A stretch of DNA of 64,000 nt from Komarekiella delphini-convector SJRDD-AB1 (GCF_014831675.1 NZ_VJXY01000017.1:62001-126000); one strand, 5' to 3'; counted from the first letter of the stretch, positions 7,982-17,375 are shown. The notes: a model not told the origin generated them from the letters alone. Program-made: numbers and translations.

Positions 7982-9970
7982 CTACCAAAAGTATTGATTT
8001 TCTACTACTGTTGTTTGGCGAGTAGCAGAATCGTATTTGAGCAGGTATTCGCGAGCGATCGCTTCATTTTCTCGTAGTGTTTCTACTTCTTGTCTGCCGA
8101 TTTCGGTGTCGGTGGAAAGTAAAATTACTTGGTGGCTGGCGGATGGAAAGTAACGTTCAACTAAGTTACTGCGGTGGGATGAGTCTAGTCTACCGAGAGG
8201 TGTATCGATTGCTACTGGTAGGCGGTGGCCAGAGACTTTTGCTAGTCCCCAGAGAAAGGCGATCGCCAGTAGTTGTTTTTCGCCAGCAGAAAGGCGATGT
8301 TTAGGAACTGGTTTACCATTGAAATCATAAAGAGATAGGCTGAAAGTTTTGGTGTCAATAGCGATACGATGTACTAAATCTGACTTATGGAGGAGATAAA
8401 GAAAACAATTTTTAACTTCTTCTTCTAATTTATTAAGCTTTCTCAGAGTTAATTTTTCACGAAAAATCTTGAGTGTATTTTGAACCTTAGCCGCAGAGGT
8501 AACAATATGTTCGTTATTTTTATGCTTGATATTTTCTACAGTATATTCACTTAATTCTTTTTTGGTTTTAGCAATAATAGTTTCTAATTCAGCTAAACGG
8601 CGGCGGATTGTTTCGTAATTTGCTTTAGCTTCAACAACTTGATTTTGTGCTGCTTCTAGTGCCTGACGCAACTTTGTATAATCTTCTGGTTCTGCGGCCG
8701 TTTGCATTTGTCTTTCAAGACTATGAATTTCTTCTTCTTTATTTTTGAGAATAGTCAATTTATCTTTTGCAGAAATTTTAGAATTTTGCAAGTGATAGAT
8801 GAAATTATCTAACTGACTTAAAGCTTCGTCATCAGCTAATAACCAAGGTGCTTCCATTGGTCTACTTTTTGCATATAAAGTATCTATATCTTGAATTAGA
8901 AATGATTGAATTTTTTCTAGTTCTGTTGGGGTGATATCTACTTGAGTTAGCCAAGTGAGTAAACGCTGATCTCGCTCCGTTAACACATCTTTTGAAATTT
9001 GGATTTGTTGATGACGAAATTCTTTTTCTCCCTGCGTTTGCACCTGAGTAAGTAAATTGGGAATTAATGCTAAAGGTAAAACATCAGCTGCTAACTCAGA
9101 CATCGATTGACGTACTTGTTCAACTTCCGTAGTTATTTCTTTATTTTTTAGTTCTAATTGATTGCGTTCTGCCGCAATTTTACCCCCATCATAAATAAAT
9201 TTATCGAAAGCTTCACACTGCTGTGTTTCTAATTTTTCTAGCTGATTTTTTAGAGTTTCTAATGCTTCTGTTGTTGTTTGATAATCTTCTTGCTGCTGAG
9301 TTAACTTGGTTTCAATTTCTTCTATATTTGCTAAATCCTTACTAGTACCAATTTCTTTGAGTTTACGGTTAACTAAAATATCTAAATCAACTGCTAAACG
9401 ATCTGCTAACTCTAGACCTAAAAGTCCGCGAATTGCATCGACTACAACTGGTGGTGGTGTTTCTTGTTCTGCAAGTTCTTTGACTTGTTCACCATCAAAT
9501 AGAAATAAATTAGAAATGCCTAACGGCAAAAGATTTTCTATATATTCATCCCAGATATTAACTAAAGCATCAGGCCATGTATCACTATCACCTAAAATAC
9601 CTAATGTATCTTTACCTTCTTTAGGATTTTTTGTCCAACTACGCACAACACGGTACTTTATTGGCTTATCATTTTCGATATGTTCAAAAAGTAATTCAAT
9701 CCGAGTGTCTGTAGTTGAATCTATCTTGCTGTTAACACATTGGTTAAGAAAATCGCTATAACTTAAATTACCACGGGTAGAACATTGGGCACGTTGTCCA
9801 TAAAGCGCGAGACGAATAGCATCCATAAGGGTAGTTTTTCCACCGCCATTCATGCCACCTAATAGGATAATTGGATGCGAGTTTTCCTCATCAATTTTTG
9901 GGTTAAGATTGATTACCTGTTTTCCACTGTAGGGGCCAAAGTTTTGTAATACGAGTTCAAGAAATATCAT
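7982..9970 (-). CDS. dndD: DNA sulfur modification protein DndD (SMC-like ATPase)
   Basis: 662 residues in the SMC/Rad50 layout. The Walker A motif is GGMNGGGKT (residues 38-46). Long coiled-coil arms rich in Glu, Gln and Lys fill the middle. Near the C-terminus come the ABC signature LSAGEKQLLAIAF and a Walker B/D-loop segment PVAIDTPLGRLDSSH. This is the expected size and order for DndD, the ATPase thought to nick or remodel DNA during sulfur insertion. The start MIFLELVLQNFGPYSGKQ is the family start. It is downstream of dndC on the same strand with a 267-nt gap containing an inverted repeat. A second DndD-like gene lies at 17376-19448. Confidence 0.93.
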   Translation of the reverse strand: MIFLELVLQNFGPYSGKQVINLNPKIDEENSHPIILLGGMNGGGKTTLMDAIRLALYGQRAQCSTRGNLSYSDFLNQCVNSKIDSTTDTRIELLFEHIENDKPIKYRVVRSWTKNPKEGKDTLGILGDSDTWPDALVNIWDEYIENLLPLGISNLFLFDGEQVKELAEQETPPPVVVDAIRGLLGLELADRLAVDLDILVNRKLKEIGTSKDLANIEEIETKLTQQQEDYQTTTEALETLKNQLEKLETQQCEAFDKFIYDGGKIAAERNQLELKNKEITTEVEQVRQSMSELAADVLPLALIPNLLTQVQTQGEKEFRHQQIQISKDVLTERDQRLLTWLTQVDITPTELEKIQSFLIQDIDTLYAKSRPMEAPWLLADDEALSQLDNFIYHLQNSKISAKDKLTILKNKEEEIHSLERQMQTAAEPEDYTKLRQALEAAQNQVVEAKANYETIRRRLAELETIIAKTKKELSEYTVENIKHKNNEHIVTSAAKVQNTLKIFREKLTLRKLNKLEEEVKNCFLYLLHKSDLVHRIAIDTKTFSLSLYDFNGKPVPKHRLSAGEKQLLAIAFLWGLAKVSGHRLPVAIDTPLGRLDSSHRSNLVERYFPSASHQVILLSTDTEIGRQEVETLRENEAIAREYLLKYDSATRQTTVVENQYFW

Positions 9971-10003
9971 TGATTTCTAAGATTATTAAATACCAGTTAA
10001 AAG

Positions 10004-10074
10004 TTTGTAGTGAGGGCTTCAGCTTTCTAGTACGTCTGTTACGTGAATAAATAGGGCTAAAGCCCTTACTACAA
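10004..10074. repeat. Interspersed inverted repeat between dndC and dndD
   Basis: Two arms, TTTGTAGTGAGGGCTTCAGC-like and GCTAAAGCCCTTACTACAAG-like, face each other across about 30 nt. Similar GTAGTAAGGACTTTAGTCCT sequence occurs near 54330, so this is a dispersed palindromic repeat family. It could form a hairpin in the dndC-dndD transcript and reduce readthrough. Confidence 0.7.
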
Positions 10075-10237
10075 GCCAATTTAAATTTATTACATTTCGT
10101 AATATTATTTATACTTACCTACATATAATTGCGTAAAATTTGACCTCATGTTTATTCAACTTGTGTAGGCAGTTTCTCTTTCGGGAAGTCGCTTTCCGTC
10201 TTGTCTGTATAGCTGCAATTTCAAATGGCTGGGTATT

Positions 10238-11947
10238 TTATTCTTCTGAATTTTTCTTTGAAAATTTCATACTTGCCCAAGTTACCTGTTCATCACTTTC
10301 ACTTTCACCTTCATCTACTTCATCCATTGCTGCAACATCGCCCAAAGTCATCTGCTTGACTTTTGCAACATCACCTTGACTAACTGCTTCGTTTAATTCA
10401 CGTTTCAAACGAGCATTTTTAATTGCGTCTTCTGGTGAACGAGAACTCGTATTAAAACATTTTTCTAGAGTTTCGTATATTCCGACACGACGAGTCTTTT
10501 TGCGATACTGGCGTTCTGTGTCTAATAATTTCGCTAGAAGTTCCAAGTGCATCGCATCACCTTCACAGATTTCTTCTAATACTATCCATTCATCACGACC
10601 TAGTAGGCTATAGTCAGCACCAGGACGCGGGTCTTGAAATTCTTCACCAGTCACTTCTTGATAAATCCGGGGTAAACTATCATCAAATTCGTGTTTATCT
10701 TCTAGCCAAATGCGGCGAATTTCGCTCATTTCTTCTAGAGTAATTAGGGTGATGTCGCGCATATTTTCTGGCGCTGTGCAACGAGTTTTTGTTTGAGCTT
10801 CTAATAACCGTCTTAGCCAATGTTCTCGCCAATATTTGGTATAAGGGCCATGAATTGGTTCAATAGAGGCTTCACCATCTACATGACGCTCAAAAAGTTG
10901 AACTTCTCCCCAGATGCGACGAAAGTCTCTTTTATCACGGTCATCTTTAATATCTAATTCATTGCGAATATCTAATAGAGGTTGCATCCATTCTTTCTCT
11001 TCATCATTTTGAATCATTGCCTCCATTGATTTATCTTTATTAACAATTGTGCAAACCCAGCAGCCAAATCGAGAATCACCACAACTAGGAGTAGAAGTAT
11101 CAACAACTAGAGGGCATTCATTATCTGCTGTAGCACCTCGATACATAGTGAATAAGTCTTTGTTACTATACCCCCAAGGGTTTTGGCACTGATTTAGATA
11201 AATCCAAACTTCATCAGTACGCCAATCTTCGATGGGGCTATAAATTAAAGAATTAGGCAAGCTTGGACTATGGTAAAGCAGAGATGTAGGTAAACTTGAA
11301 TCAGAAACGAGGCGATCTTTTAGGCTACCTACTTGATGTTTTTCCATTGAAATAGAACGTTTGATACTTTCAGCCTTACGCGTACCTAAAATCAGAATAA
11401 CTTCCCCATTTACTCTAACCACATCACGTATAAAACGGTTAGAAGGATGAATTTTCAGACGGTCTGTACACCAACGAAATTTTCCTCGCGGCGTTGGATA
11501 ACCTTTACCAATTAAGCTTACCCAGAATGTCTCTTTGATTTCTGGTTGTAATAAGTGGGGTTCAATGAGCATTTTCTGTTCTTTAGCAGCAGCCCTCATG
11601 CTTTCTAAGGATTTGCGTACCCAAACAGAGACTACAGGGTTCTCTACCAGTGTGTCAGTTGTAATAACATGAATAGTCTTTTTTCGCTTTTCAATTGGTA
11701 GTGCTGCGATCGCATTCCAGATAAGCTGTAAAGTGGCAGTACTATCTTTACCACCGGAATAGCCTACTACCCAAGGTATCTGATCCAAACAATACAATTC
11801 TTGAATTTCAATGGTGAGAGCTTGGATGTATTCCACTAACTCTGCTACAGTACGTGTTTGCTGAACTGTCTTGAAAAATTGCTCCTCTTGGGCTTTCCCC
11901 AAGACCGCATTTTTCGCTTTATTTTCTGGTTGTTGTGCTGTAGTCAT
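10238..11947 (-). CDS. dndC: DNA phosphorothioation sulfurtransferase DndC
   Basis: 569 residues from the ATG at 11947, which has a good AGGAGAA ribosome binding site; the frame extends to 12010 but without one. The PP-loop ATP-pyrophosphatase motif is SGGKDST (residues 64-70), as in PAPS reductases. A Cys-rich segment (NECPLVVDTSTPSCG, then FGCWVCTIV) fits the iron-sulfur cluster ligands of DndC. DndC activates the DNA backbone with ATP and passes sulfur received from a cysteine desulfurase. No dndA is nearby, so an IscS-type enzyme encoded elsewhere is presumably used. The gene is divergent from dndB across about 170 nt, placing control of both in that gap. Confidence 0.94.
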   Translation of the reverse strand: MTTAQQPENKAKNAVLGKAQEEQFFKTVQQTRTVAELVEYIQALTIEIQELYCLDQIPWVVGYSGGKDSTATLQLIWNAIAALPIEKRKKTIHVITTDTLVENPVVSVWVRKSLESMRAAAKEQKMLIEPHLLQPEIKETFWVSLIGKGYPTPRGKFRWCTDRLKIHPSNRFIRDVVRVNGEVILILGTRKAESIKRSISMEKHQVGSLKDRLVSDSSLPTSLLYHSPSLPNSLIYSPIEDWRTDEVWIYLNQCQNPWGYSNKDLFTMYRGATADNECPLVVDTSTPSCGDSRFGCWVCTIVNKDKSMEAMIQNDEEKEWMQPLLDIRNELDIKDDRDKRDFRRIWGEVQLFERHVDGEASIEPIHGPYTKYWREHWLRRLLEAQTKTRCTAPENMRDITLITLEEMSEIRRIWLEDKHEFDDSLPRIYQEVTGEEFQDPRPGADYSLLGRDEWIVLEEICEGDAMHLELLAKLLDTERQYRKKTRRVGIYETLEKCFNTSSRSPEDAIKNARLKRELNEAVSQGDVAKVKQMTLGDVAAMDEVDEGESESDEQVTWASMKFSKKNSEE

Positions 11948-12066
11948 TTCTCCTTCTCTCTGGAAACATGGGTGTAATATTCGGGCGAATAGAATTCGGG
12001 GCACAGGCAAAACCCACCTGCATGGATTGAATAAAAGTTTTTAAAAACTTTACTACTAATATTCAA

Positions 12067-12094
12067 TTGTTTGGATAATTAAACTACATAATAC
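12067..12094 (+). promoter_or_regulatory. Possible dndB promoter
   Basis: TTGTTT (12067-12072) and TAATAC (12089-12094), spaced 16 nt, lie 22 nt before the dndB ATG in an AT-rich stretch. They resemble sigma-70-type boxes. No ribosome binding site is evident before the ATG. The 169-nt gap between dndC and dndB must serve both genes; DndB is known in other bacteria as a repressor of dnd transcription, so an operator may be here, but I see no clear dyad. Confidence 0.3.
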
Positions 12095-12116
12095 TGTTCT
12101 ATTTTTAAAAATTAAC

Positions 12117-13709
12117 ATGAAAGACTCTGACCCAACTGCTGACATTGCTAGAGAGTACCTGGAAAGGGAAAACAAGGAAAAACAGGTACTCGCTTTACTG
12201 CTAGACAAGTTTTTAGAAAAAAAGGATCAGATTCTCGTTCAAAAAACCCAGATGGGTGGTACTGAGGCTTATGTTAGCTCTGTTACTCTGGAATGGTTTG
12301 CAGGTCGTGTTCACTTTGCCTCTGGCCTACCTCTGTTTCAGAAAAAGTACAATCCAGAGAGTGAGAATGTTGAGATTGATGCGGATAGCATTGATGAAAT
12401 TCAGCAACGTCCCCTTGATTGGTCACGGCAAGCACCTCTAGTACAGTATTTGGCAGCTCGACAAAATCACAAGTTTCCGCCAGTGCTAGTAGTAATTAAT
12501 CAACCGTGGGTGGATAATCCTAAAGCTGCTGAGTGGGATAGCGAAGGACGCGCCACAAAGTCTACAACTGATTTCATACCCCTAGATAAAGACGGTAAGG
12601 CAGGTCTTTTAAATATTTCTGAAGATGATGTAACTATTTATGCACTAGATGGTCAACATCGACTCATGGGGGTTCAAGGATTGATGGAGTTAATCAAAAC
12701 TCGTAAACTCCAGCGTTATAAAAAAGATAAAGCTGCTGATGACAGTTTTATTACAGTAAACGATTTGATAGACAAATACCAAGTAGACCTTGCTTACTTG
12801 CAAAATTTACCCAAGGAAAAAATTGGTATTGAGTTCATCTGTGCAGTAGCGGCTGGAGAAACTCGCACCCAAGCGAGGCGGAGGGTGAGATCAATTTTTG
12901 TTCATGTCAACCTGATGGCTGCACCGTTGACTAAAGGTCAGCTAACACAGTTGAATGAAGATGATGGTTTTGCGATCGTTGCTAGAAAAATTGCCGTTAC
13001 ACATCCACTATTAGAACAACGACAAGAACGCAATCCCCGTGTTAATTGGAATAGTGCAACAGTGGCTTCCAATTCTACAGTTTTAACTACATTGCAAGCT
13101 CTACAAGATATGTCTGAGCGATATTTGGGTCAAAAGTTCCCCTACTGGAAACCCTTAGAAAAAGGTCTAATTCCCATGCGTCCAGAGGATGAAGAACTTG
13201 AGCAGGGAATTCAGGAATTTAGCAATTTATTTGATTATTTGGCTAGTCTTTCTAGTTATAAAATTTTAGAACACGAGGATACACCAGCTTTACGGCGGTT
13301 CAGCTTTGAGAAGGATGGAGGTGAAGGAAATATGCTTTTTCGTCCGGTTGCTCAAGTTGCTTTAGCGCAAGCTTTGGGAGTTTTGGTATTTAAAAAAGAT
13401 TTTTCTTTAACAGATATATTTAAGAAACTGCGGAAGTTTGACCAGCAAGGCGGCTTTAGTGGTATGGAGTATCCTCAATCTCTTTGGTATGGGGTTTTGT
13501 ATGACCCAAATAAAAAGCGGGTGCAGGTTGCTGGACGAGATTTAGCGGCGAAGTTATTGGTTTACATCTTGGGTGGAATTCAGGAACAGATGGAACGTGC
13601 TGAACTTCGTAAGGCTTTGGCAGATGCTAGGACTGTTGAGAATAAAACAATAGGCTTTGATGGCGATTTTGTTGAACCCAAAAAGGTAGGACTTCCACCT
13701 ATCCTGTAA
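12117..13709 (+). CDS. dndB: DndB-like DGQHR-domain protein
   Basis: 530 residues. The DGQHR motif for which the family is named appears as YALDGQHRLMG (Asp at about residue 178). A second conserved block is ARRRVRSIFVHVNLMAAPL, which includes the Asn/Pro-rich loop typical of DGQHR proteins. DndB is a negative regulator of dnd gene expression in other systems and is not needed for the modification itself. The protein is longer than the roughly 350-400 residues typical of actinobacterial and enterobacterial DndB. It is transcribed away from dndC, and its stop codon directly abuts the stop of the convergent HNH pseudogene. Confidence 0.88.
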   Translation: MKDSDPTADIAREYLERENKEKQVLALLLDKFLEKKDQILVQKTQMGGTEAYVSSVTLEWFAGRVHFASGLPLFQKKYNPESENVEIDADSIDEIQQRPLDWSRQAPLVQYLAARQNHKFPPVLVVINQPWVDNPKAAEWDSEGRATKSTTDFIPLDKDGKAGLLNISEDDVTIYALDGQHRLMGVQGLMELIKTRKLQRYKKDKAADDSFITVNDLIDKYQVDLAYLQNLPKEKIGIEFICAVAAGETRTQARRRVRSIFVHVNLMAAPLTKGQLTQLNEDDGFAIVARKIAVTHPLLEQRQERNPRVNWNSATVASNSTVLTTLQALQDMSERYLGQKFPYWKPLEKGLIPMRPEDEELEQGIQEFSNLFDYLASLSSYKILEHEDTPALRRFSFEKDGGEGNMLFRPVAQVALAQALGVLVFKKDFSLTDIFKKLRKFDQQGGFSGMEYPQSLWYGVLYDPNKKRVQVAGRDLAAKLLVYILGGIQEQMERAELRKALADARTVENKTIGFDGDFVEPKKVGLPPIL

Positions 13710-14656
13710 TTATGCTTGAAATATATTTTGGCGATGCCATTGCAGCGCTTCCAGTTCTGGAAAGTGTTGTTCTATGTTTGGTAAAAGTATTGTTTCACCA
13801 TGAAAATTTTTCATTGGTTTAGCAATGGGGAGATGCTTCTTCCAAATCATTACTAACTATGATTTTGTATTGCTCATCTACAGCGAACCAACTCCTATCA
13901 AATGCCCAATGATGATTTTTGCAAAGAGCAATTCCATTATTAATTTTACTATCATAAAACTGTGAGAATGGTTTGATGTGTGCGCCATCCACAATATTTT
14001 GATTGACTTTTCTAGTTACTTTGAGTCCACAAAAGGCACATATGTAATCATAAATATGTATAATTGCTGTCCTAAAAAAAGCATTTATAATAACTGCTCG
14101 TTTCCACCTCCATCTGGGATTAGTATCTAAATTTCCTGTTTCAATTAATTTTTCTATCTCTACTGAGTCATCTTGAAAAGCTTGATTGATTTGTAAAATA
14201 GCTTCTATGTATATCATTTTCATTATCAGAAAAGAAAGCTGTCACAAGTGCGTCAATTAGTTCTTTTCTAGAAAATTCATCTTGCAAAAAGTTAAATAAT
14301 TCATTGTCTAGATATGCATATTCAACAGCCTCTTTTAGTTTATTAATTGTTTTTGGCTGCAACCCATTAAATTCAGGCTTAAATTTTAAGTACCAAAAGC
14401 ACTCATTTTGTAGATGTAAGAAAGGATAGTGTAAACCACCTTTGTAAGATGGAGAACCGATTACATTCCAATACCTCTCAAAAGTTTTAATTAATTCGTC
14501 GGAAACGGGAATCTCATTCGTAGTAATAATACCCAGCGCAATCAAATCAATTACAGATAAAAGTAAGATTGGTTTATATTGAGCATTACCATGCTTCCGG
14601 TTACTACTCACATTTAATTCAGCAAAGCGTTGACAGTAATATGCTATATTTTCCAT
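13710..14656 (-). pseudogene. HNH restriction endonuclease of the phosphorothioate-binding type, two frameshifts
   Basis: Three reading frames must be joined. The first (14656 down to about 14230) gives an N-terminal domain with AQYKPILLLSVIDL and LHYPFLHLQNECFWYL, like the sulfur-binding domain of ScoMcrA-type enzymes. The second (about 14210 to 13830) has the HNH core: CAFCG, DGAHIKPFS and NGIALCKNHHWAFDR. The third (about 13830 to 13710) gives the usual tail FHGETILLPN and LEALQWHRQNIF. Frameshifts fall near 14195-14235 and 13825-13845. Family members of about 300 residues cut phosphorothioated or otherwise modified DNA. The first stop now falls after 162 residues. It follows the Dnd-associated protein 4 gene by 31 nt. 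The SBD assignment is by pattern only; a related HNH family is possible. Confidence 0.75.
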
Positions 14657-14687
14657 ATTTAATAACTTAATTAAGCAAGTAAAAAAA

Positions 14688-15158
14688 TCAATTTAAAAAT
14701 TTACTCAGGTCAAATTCTTCTTCTAATTGTTCTTTTGTTCCTCTTTCAGAAATTAGAACTAATAGAAGTCGCTCTGAGTAATCCACAGAACCTCGCAACT
14801 CGTTTTGTAAAATTTCTAGTCCTCCATTAGCATACTCTTCAAATATTTGAGTACGTTTATCTTCATCTTGTTCTTCTCTAGATGAGAGGATGTTGATATC
14901 TTTAGTTTCATTGATTCCTAATAATTTAATAATTAGGTCATACCCCAATGAAGCAAAATTTTCTTGTGGAATTGGAGATGGTTCTCTTTTTGTGGTTTCC
15001 CCCAAAGGAATGCGCTTTTTATATTTAACGCCTAAAGCTGCTGCAAACGCCATAACTTCTACATAAGTCTGAAAAGGGCCAGTTGTCTCTTTTGATGCTA
15101 CTAGAGATTTCACAAACTCAGCCTTATCTTTAGCAACCCTGATTCTGTTTGCAGCCAT
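14688..15158 (-). CDS. Dnd system-associated protein 4
   Basis: 156 residues. The pattern RIRVAKDKAEFVKSLV, GPFQTYVEVMAFAAALG and RIPLGE, and a C-terminal IFEEYANGGLEIL, matches the small protein family recorded as dnd system-associated protein 4. Its function is not known; it has been placed with the restriction-side genes of Dnd loci. No membrane segment or catalytic motif is seen. It is immediately upstream of the frameshifted HNH gene on the same strand, which suggests that the two were an operon and that this protein was a partner or specificity factor of the nuclease. Confidence 0.75.
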   Translation of the reverse strand: MAANRIRVAKDKAEFVKSLVASKETTGPFQTYVEVMAFAAALGVKYKKRIPLGETTKREPSPIPQENFASLGYDLIIKLLGINETKDINILSSREEQDEDKRTQIFEEYANGGLEILQNELRGSVDYSERLLLVLISERGTKEQLEEEFDLSKFLN

Positions 15159-15490
15159 GATATTAATATCTACATTGTTGCCATCTTAACCGACAGCTAA
15201 AAGCGATGCCTAGCGGTAAGCTATTCAGAGTCAAAGCATCTATTACGCATTATTTTATACTAATAAATGAGTCAGCGCAAACTTCCATCACCCCAACAAA
15301 CTCATGATTTTATGGGTGTGACTGACAAGATACGCGAGGTTATACTGGTAGCCTCGCAACAGTTCAGTTTTATGTAGCCAATAATAAAAAAGTATAATAA
15401 AATACGTATCAAGTTTATTTAATCAAGTCATGCGTAGTTTATTGTAATCATTACTTCAGTAAAAAAGTCTTACCAACAAAGGTTTAGTGT
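15159..15490. other. Intergenic region with a 36-codon frame and a hairpin
   Basis: 332 nt between divergent genes. A short frame at 15267-15377 (+) encodes 36 residues beginning MSQRKLPSPQQTHDF; its end DKIREVILVASQQF faintly recalls the start of a TetR-type regulator, so it may be a truncated remnant. GCGAGG and CCTCGC (near 15335-15360) form a small hairpin inside it. No other gene is seen. Confidence 0.35.
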
Positions 15491-16072
15491 ATGAGTGAAA
15501 ATGAAAAGCAAAGCAATTTCTGGACTACGTTACCTGGAATAATTACAGCATTAACTGGTATAATAACAGCTACGGGGGGATTGATTGCATCTCTTCATAC
15601 GACTGGTATATTTTCTAGCCAAAATACCCAAGCTTCTTCTGCAAATCCACCACAGACTCAAACTAATACTTCTACTTGTCTTCAACAGGCAAATAATGCA
15701 ACTTTTGAGGTTAAAGCTTATAACCAAAATGGTTGTAAATTTAAAATTTTAAATAATAAGAATAACGTTAAAGCACACTTTCATGCTACTGGAGAATGGG
15801 CTGTTGGTAAAGCGGCTGATGGATTTGAATATGTCACAGCTGAAGGTTATACAAGAGAGATTGACGAATCTACTAAAAAGTTATTCAAATGTCCAGACCA
15901 AAAACTAGGAGCATTAATATATATACGTAGAGGAAAATGTTATCATGCAGGCGAAGATACAGTTTTACCATTAGAAGCAGAAGAGGAAATTAATTTTTAT
16001 ATTAATGATCATGCTGAAGGTTACGATGATAACCGAGGAATTATGAAAGTTACCTGGGATATAGCCAACTAA
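15491..16072 (+). CDS. Membrane-anchored hypothetical protein
   Basis: 193 residues. A short polar start is followed by a hydrophobic, Thr/Gly-rich segment (about residues 12-40, WTTLPGIITALTGIITATGG and on), which reads as one or two transmembrane passes. Then comes a Ser/Gln/Thr-rich linker and a C-terminal domain of about 130 residues with four Cys (STCLQ, NGCKF, FKCPD, GKCYH) and an ending YDDNRGIMKVTWDIAN. The same hydrophobic N-terminal module is common on unrelated cyanobacterial proteins. The Cys pattern suggests an extracytoplasmic disulfide-bonded domain. I do not recognise that domain. The gene is divergent from the Dnd-associated protein 4 gene. Confidence 0.65.
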   Translation: MSENEKQSNFWTTLPGIITALTGIITATGGLIASLHTTGIFSSQNTQASSANPPQTQTNTSTCLQQANNATFEVKAYNQNGCKFKILNNKNNVKAHFHATGEWAVGKAADGFEYVTAEGYTREIDESTKKLFKCPDQKLGALIYIRRGKCYHAGEDTVLPLEAEEEINFYINDHAEGYDDNRGIMKVTWDIAN

Positions 16073-16125
16073 AATATGATTTTGTACTTGAGGGCAAGCA
16101 AAAACCGATCGCACCTATAACCACA

Positions 16126-16704
16126 TTACTCTATACTAATTATCAAGCGATCGCTAACAAACAAATTATCCACCAACATAGTCCATCCTGGTAACGCGGG
16201 TTCAGCTTCCGCCACCTCACCACGGCGATAAATTTGAGCTTGTTCGGGGTAACTGGCGCGATATACTCTGATAACTTCCTCTTTGAGTACATCCACATCC
16301 CAAACTACCAAAGTACCAACTGCAAAATAATCACGGCGTTTGCTAGCCATATCTTTCTCTGCTGTCTCACCGTAATCATTTTCACTTCCCGCCTCAGTAG
16401 CAAATACAGGCGCACCATTCAGGAACTTTCCACCTGTGGGTTTGCCAGTGTAAAATGCGGCATCAGGACTTAAAGAACGGCGGTTAGGAAGATTGACAAA
16501 AAAACCAACGTTATCAGGTAAAGCATAACCACTTTTGGTCAGTCTTTTGTAATCGCGCAGATTAGCATAAATTTCACCTCCTGCACGTCCTGGTAAAAAT
16601 CCAGTTGGAGACATCAGCAGTAGTTCTCCATTGACAATCTCTGCTTTACAATTTTCAGGGACGCTGTATAAATCTTCAATAGTTGCTTCACTCTTTATAT
16701 TCAT
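16126..16704 (-). CDS. Uma2 family endonuclease-fold protein
   Basis: About 192 residues from the ATG at 16704; the frame opens earlier, at 16800, but residues before MNIKSEATIEDLY do not resemble the family. The Uma2 (formerly DUF820) PD-(D/E)XK-like pattern is visible: CKAEIVNGELLLMSP, SLSPDAAFYTG, SENDYG and KRRDYFAVGTLVVWDVD. These proteins are abundant in cyanobacteria with unknown biological targets. The expected Glu-Val strand before SENDYG reads FATEAGSENDYG, slightly unusual. A second Uma2 gene lies immediately upstream on the same strand but is broken. Confidence 0.8.
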   Translation of the reverse strand: MNIKSEATIEDLYSVPENCKAEIVNGELLLMSPTGFLPGRAGGEIYANLRDYKRLTKSGYALPDNVGFFVNLPNRRSLSPDAAFYTGKPTGGKFLNGAPVFATEAGSENDYGETAEKDMASKRRDYFAVGTLVVWDVDVLKEEVIRVYRASYPEQAQIYRRGEVAEAEPALPGWTMLVDNLFVSDRLIISIE

Positions 16705-16803
16705 AAAAAATCTGATATGAATTGGAGATAATCTTAACTTAACAATATCTTCTGTATGTGGTAGCCTGCTACAAGGCTCTACGTGTCTACGTTTCTCCAA
16801 AAC

Positions 16804-17364
16804 TTAGGCTGGAAACTGAACATCCTCATAAACTAAAGAAATAGGAAAATGAAAATCAACGCTAGTTAAATGAACTTCATTCCTTTCTTCGTAAGGATGT
16901 AACTCCCAGAGTCCTTTATCATTTAGCCGAAAGCAATCTAAACTAATTTTTTCAGCATCAATGAGAACATATTCTTGTAAAGTCTCAATGCGGCGGTACT
17001 GCATAAATTTTTTTCCTCTATCGTAAGCTTCGTACTAACAGAGAGGACTTCGAAAATTAAACAAGGATACTGAATAAATTTAATAGCTTGTCTATCCCGT
17101 TCATCACAACTCACCATAACATCTGGGTAGTGAAACGGCTCGTTCTCAGTTAATCGTACTTTTGCATCTGCCATGAAGGCGCGACATGCACCCCCTCGAA
17201 AATGATTTTTTAATGCCGAAGCCAAGTTTAAGGCAATGGTAGTATGAGGAATTGTCCCCCTAGTCATGGCGAAGACTTCACCATTGATATATTCATATTT
17301 AATATCTTGGTGTTCTTCCCATTCTAGGTATTGTTGGGGAGATATATAGTTTTGGTCTTGACTT
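16804..17364 (-). pseudogene. Uma2 family gene broken by a one-base deletion and loss of start
   Basis: The reading frame from about 17364 gives SPQQYLEWEEHQDIKYEY, GEVFAMTRG and PDVMVS, typical of Uma2, then shifts phase near 17031. The remainder resumes as YDRGKKFMQYRRIETLQEYVLID and runs to 16804. Restoring one missing base at about 17031 converts STKLTIEEK into STEAYDRGKK, the normal family sequence, so this is a clean single-nucleotide deletion. Upstream, the frame begins with ATT GTA AGT after a stop codon, suggesting that the original ATG was lost as well. It lies 11 nt after the DndD-like ATPase gene. Confidence 0.85.
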
Positions 17365-17375
17365 ACAATTATAGA

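Noticed and set aside
9306-9761. A 151-codon open frame on the plus strand inside dndD
   Set aside because: It is antisense to the coiled-coil part of dndD, has no family motif or ribosome binding site, and its composition follows from the dndD codons.
10140-10379. A 79-codon plus-strand frame over the dndC 3' end
   Set aside because: It is largely antisense to the last codons of dndC and has no ribosome binding site or motif.
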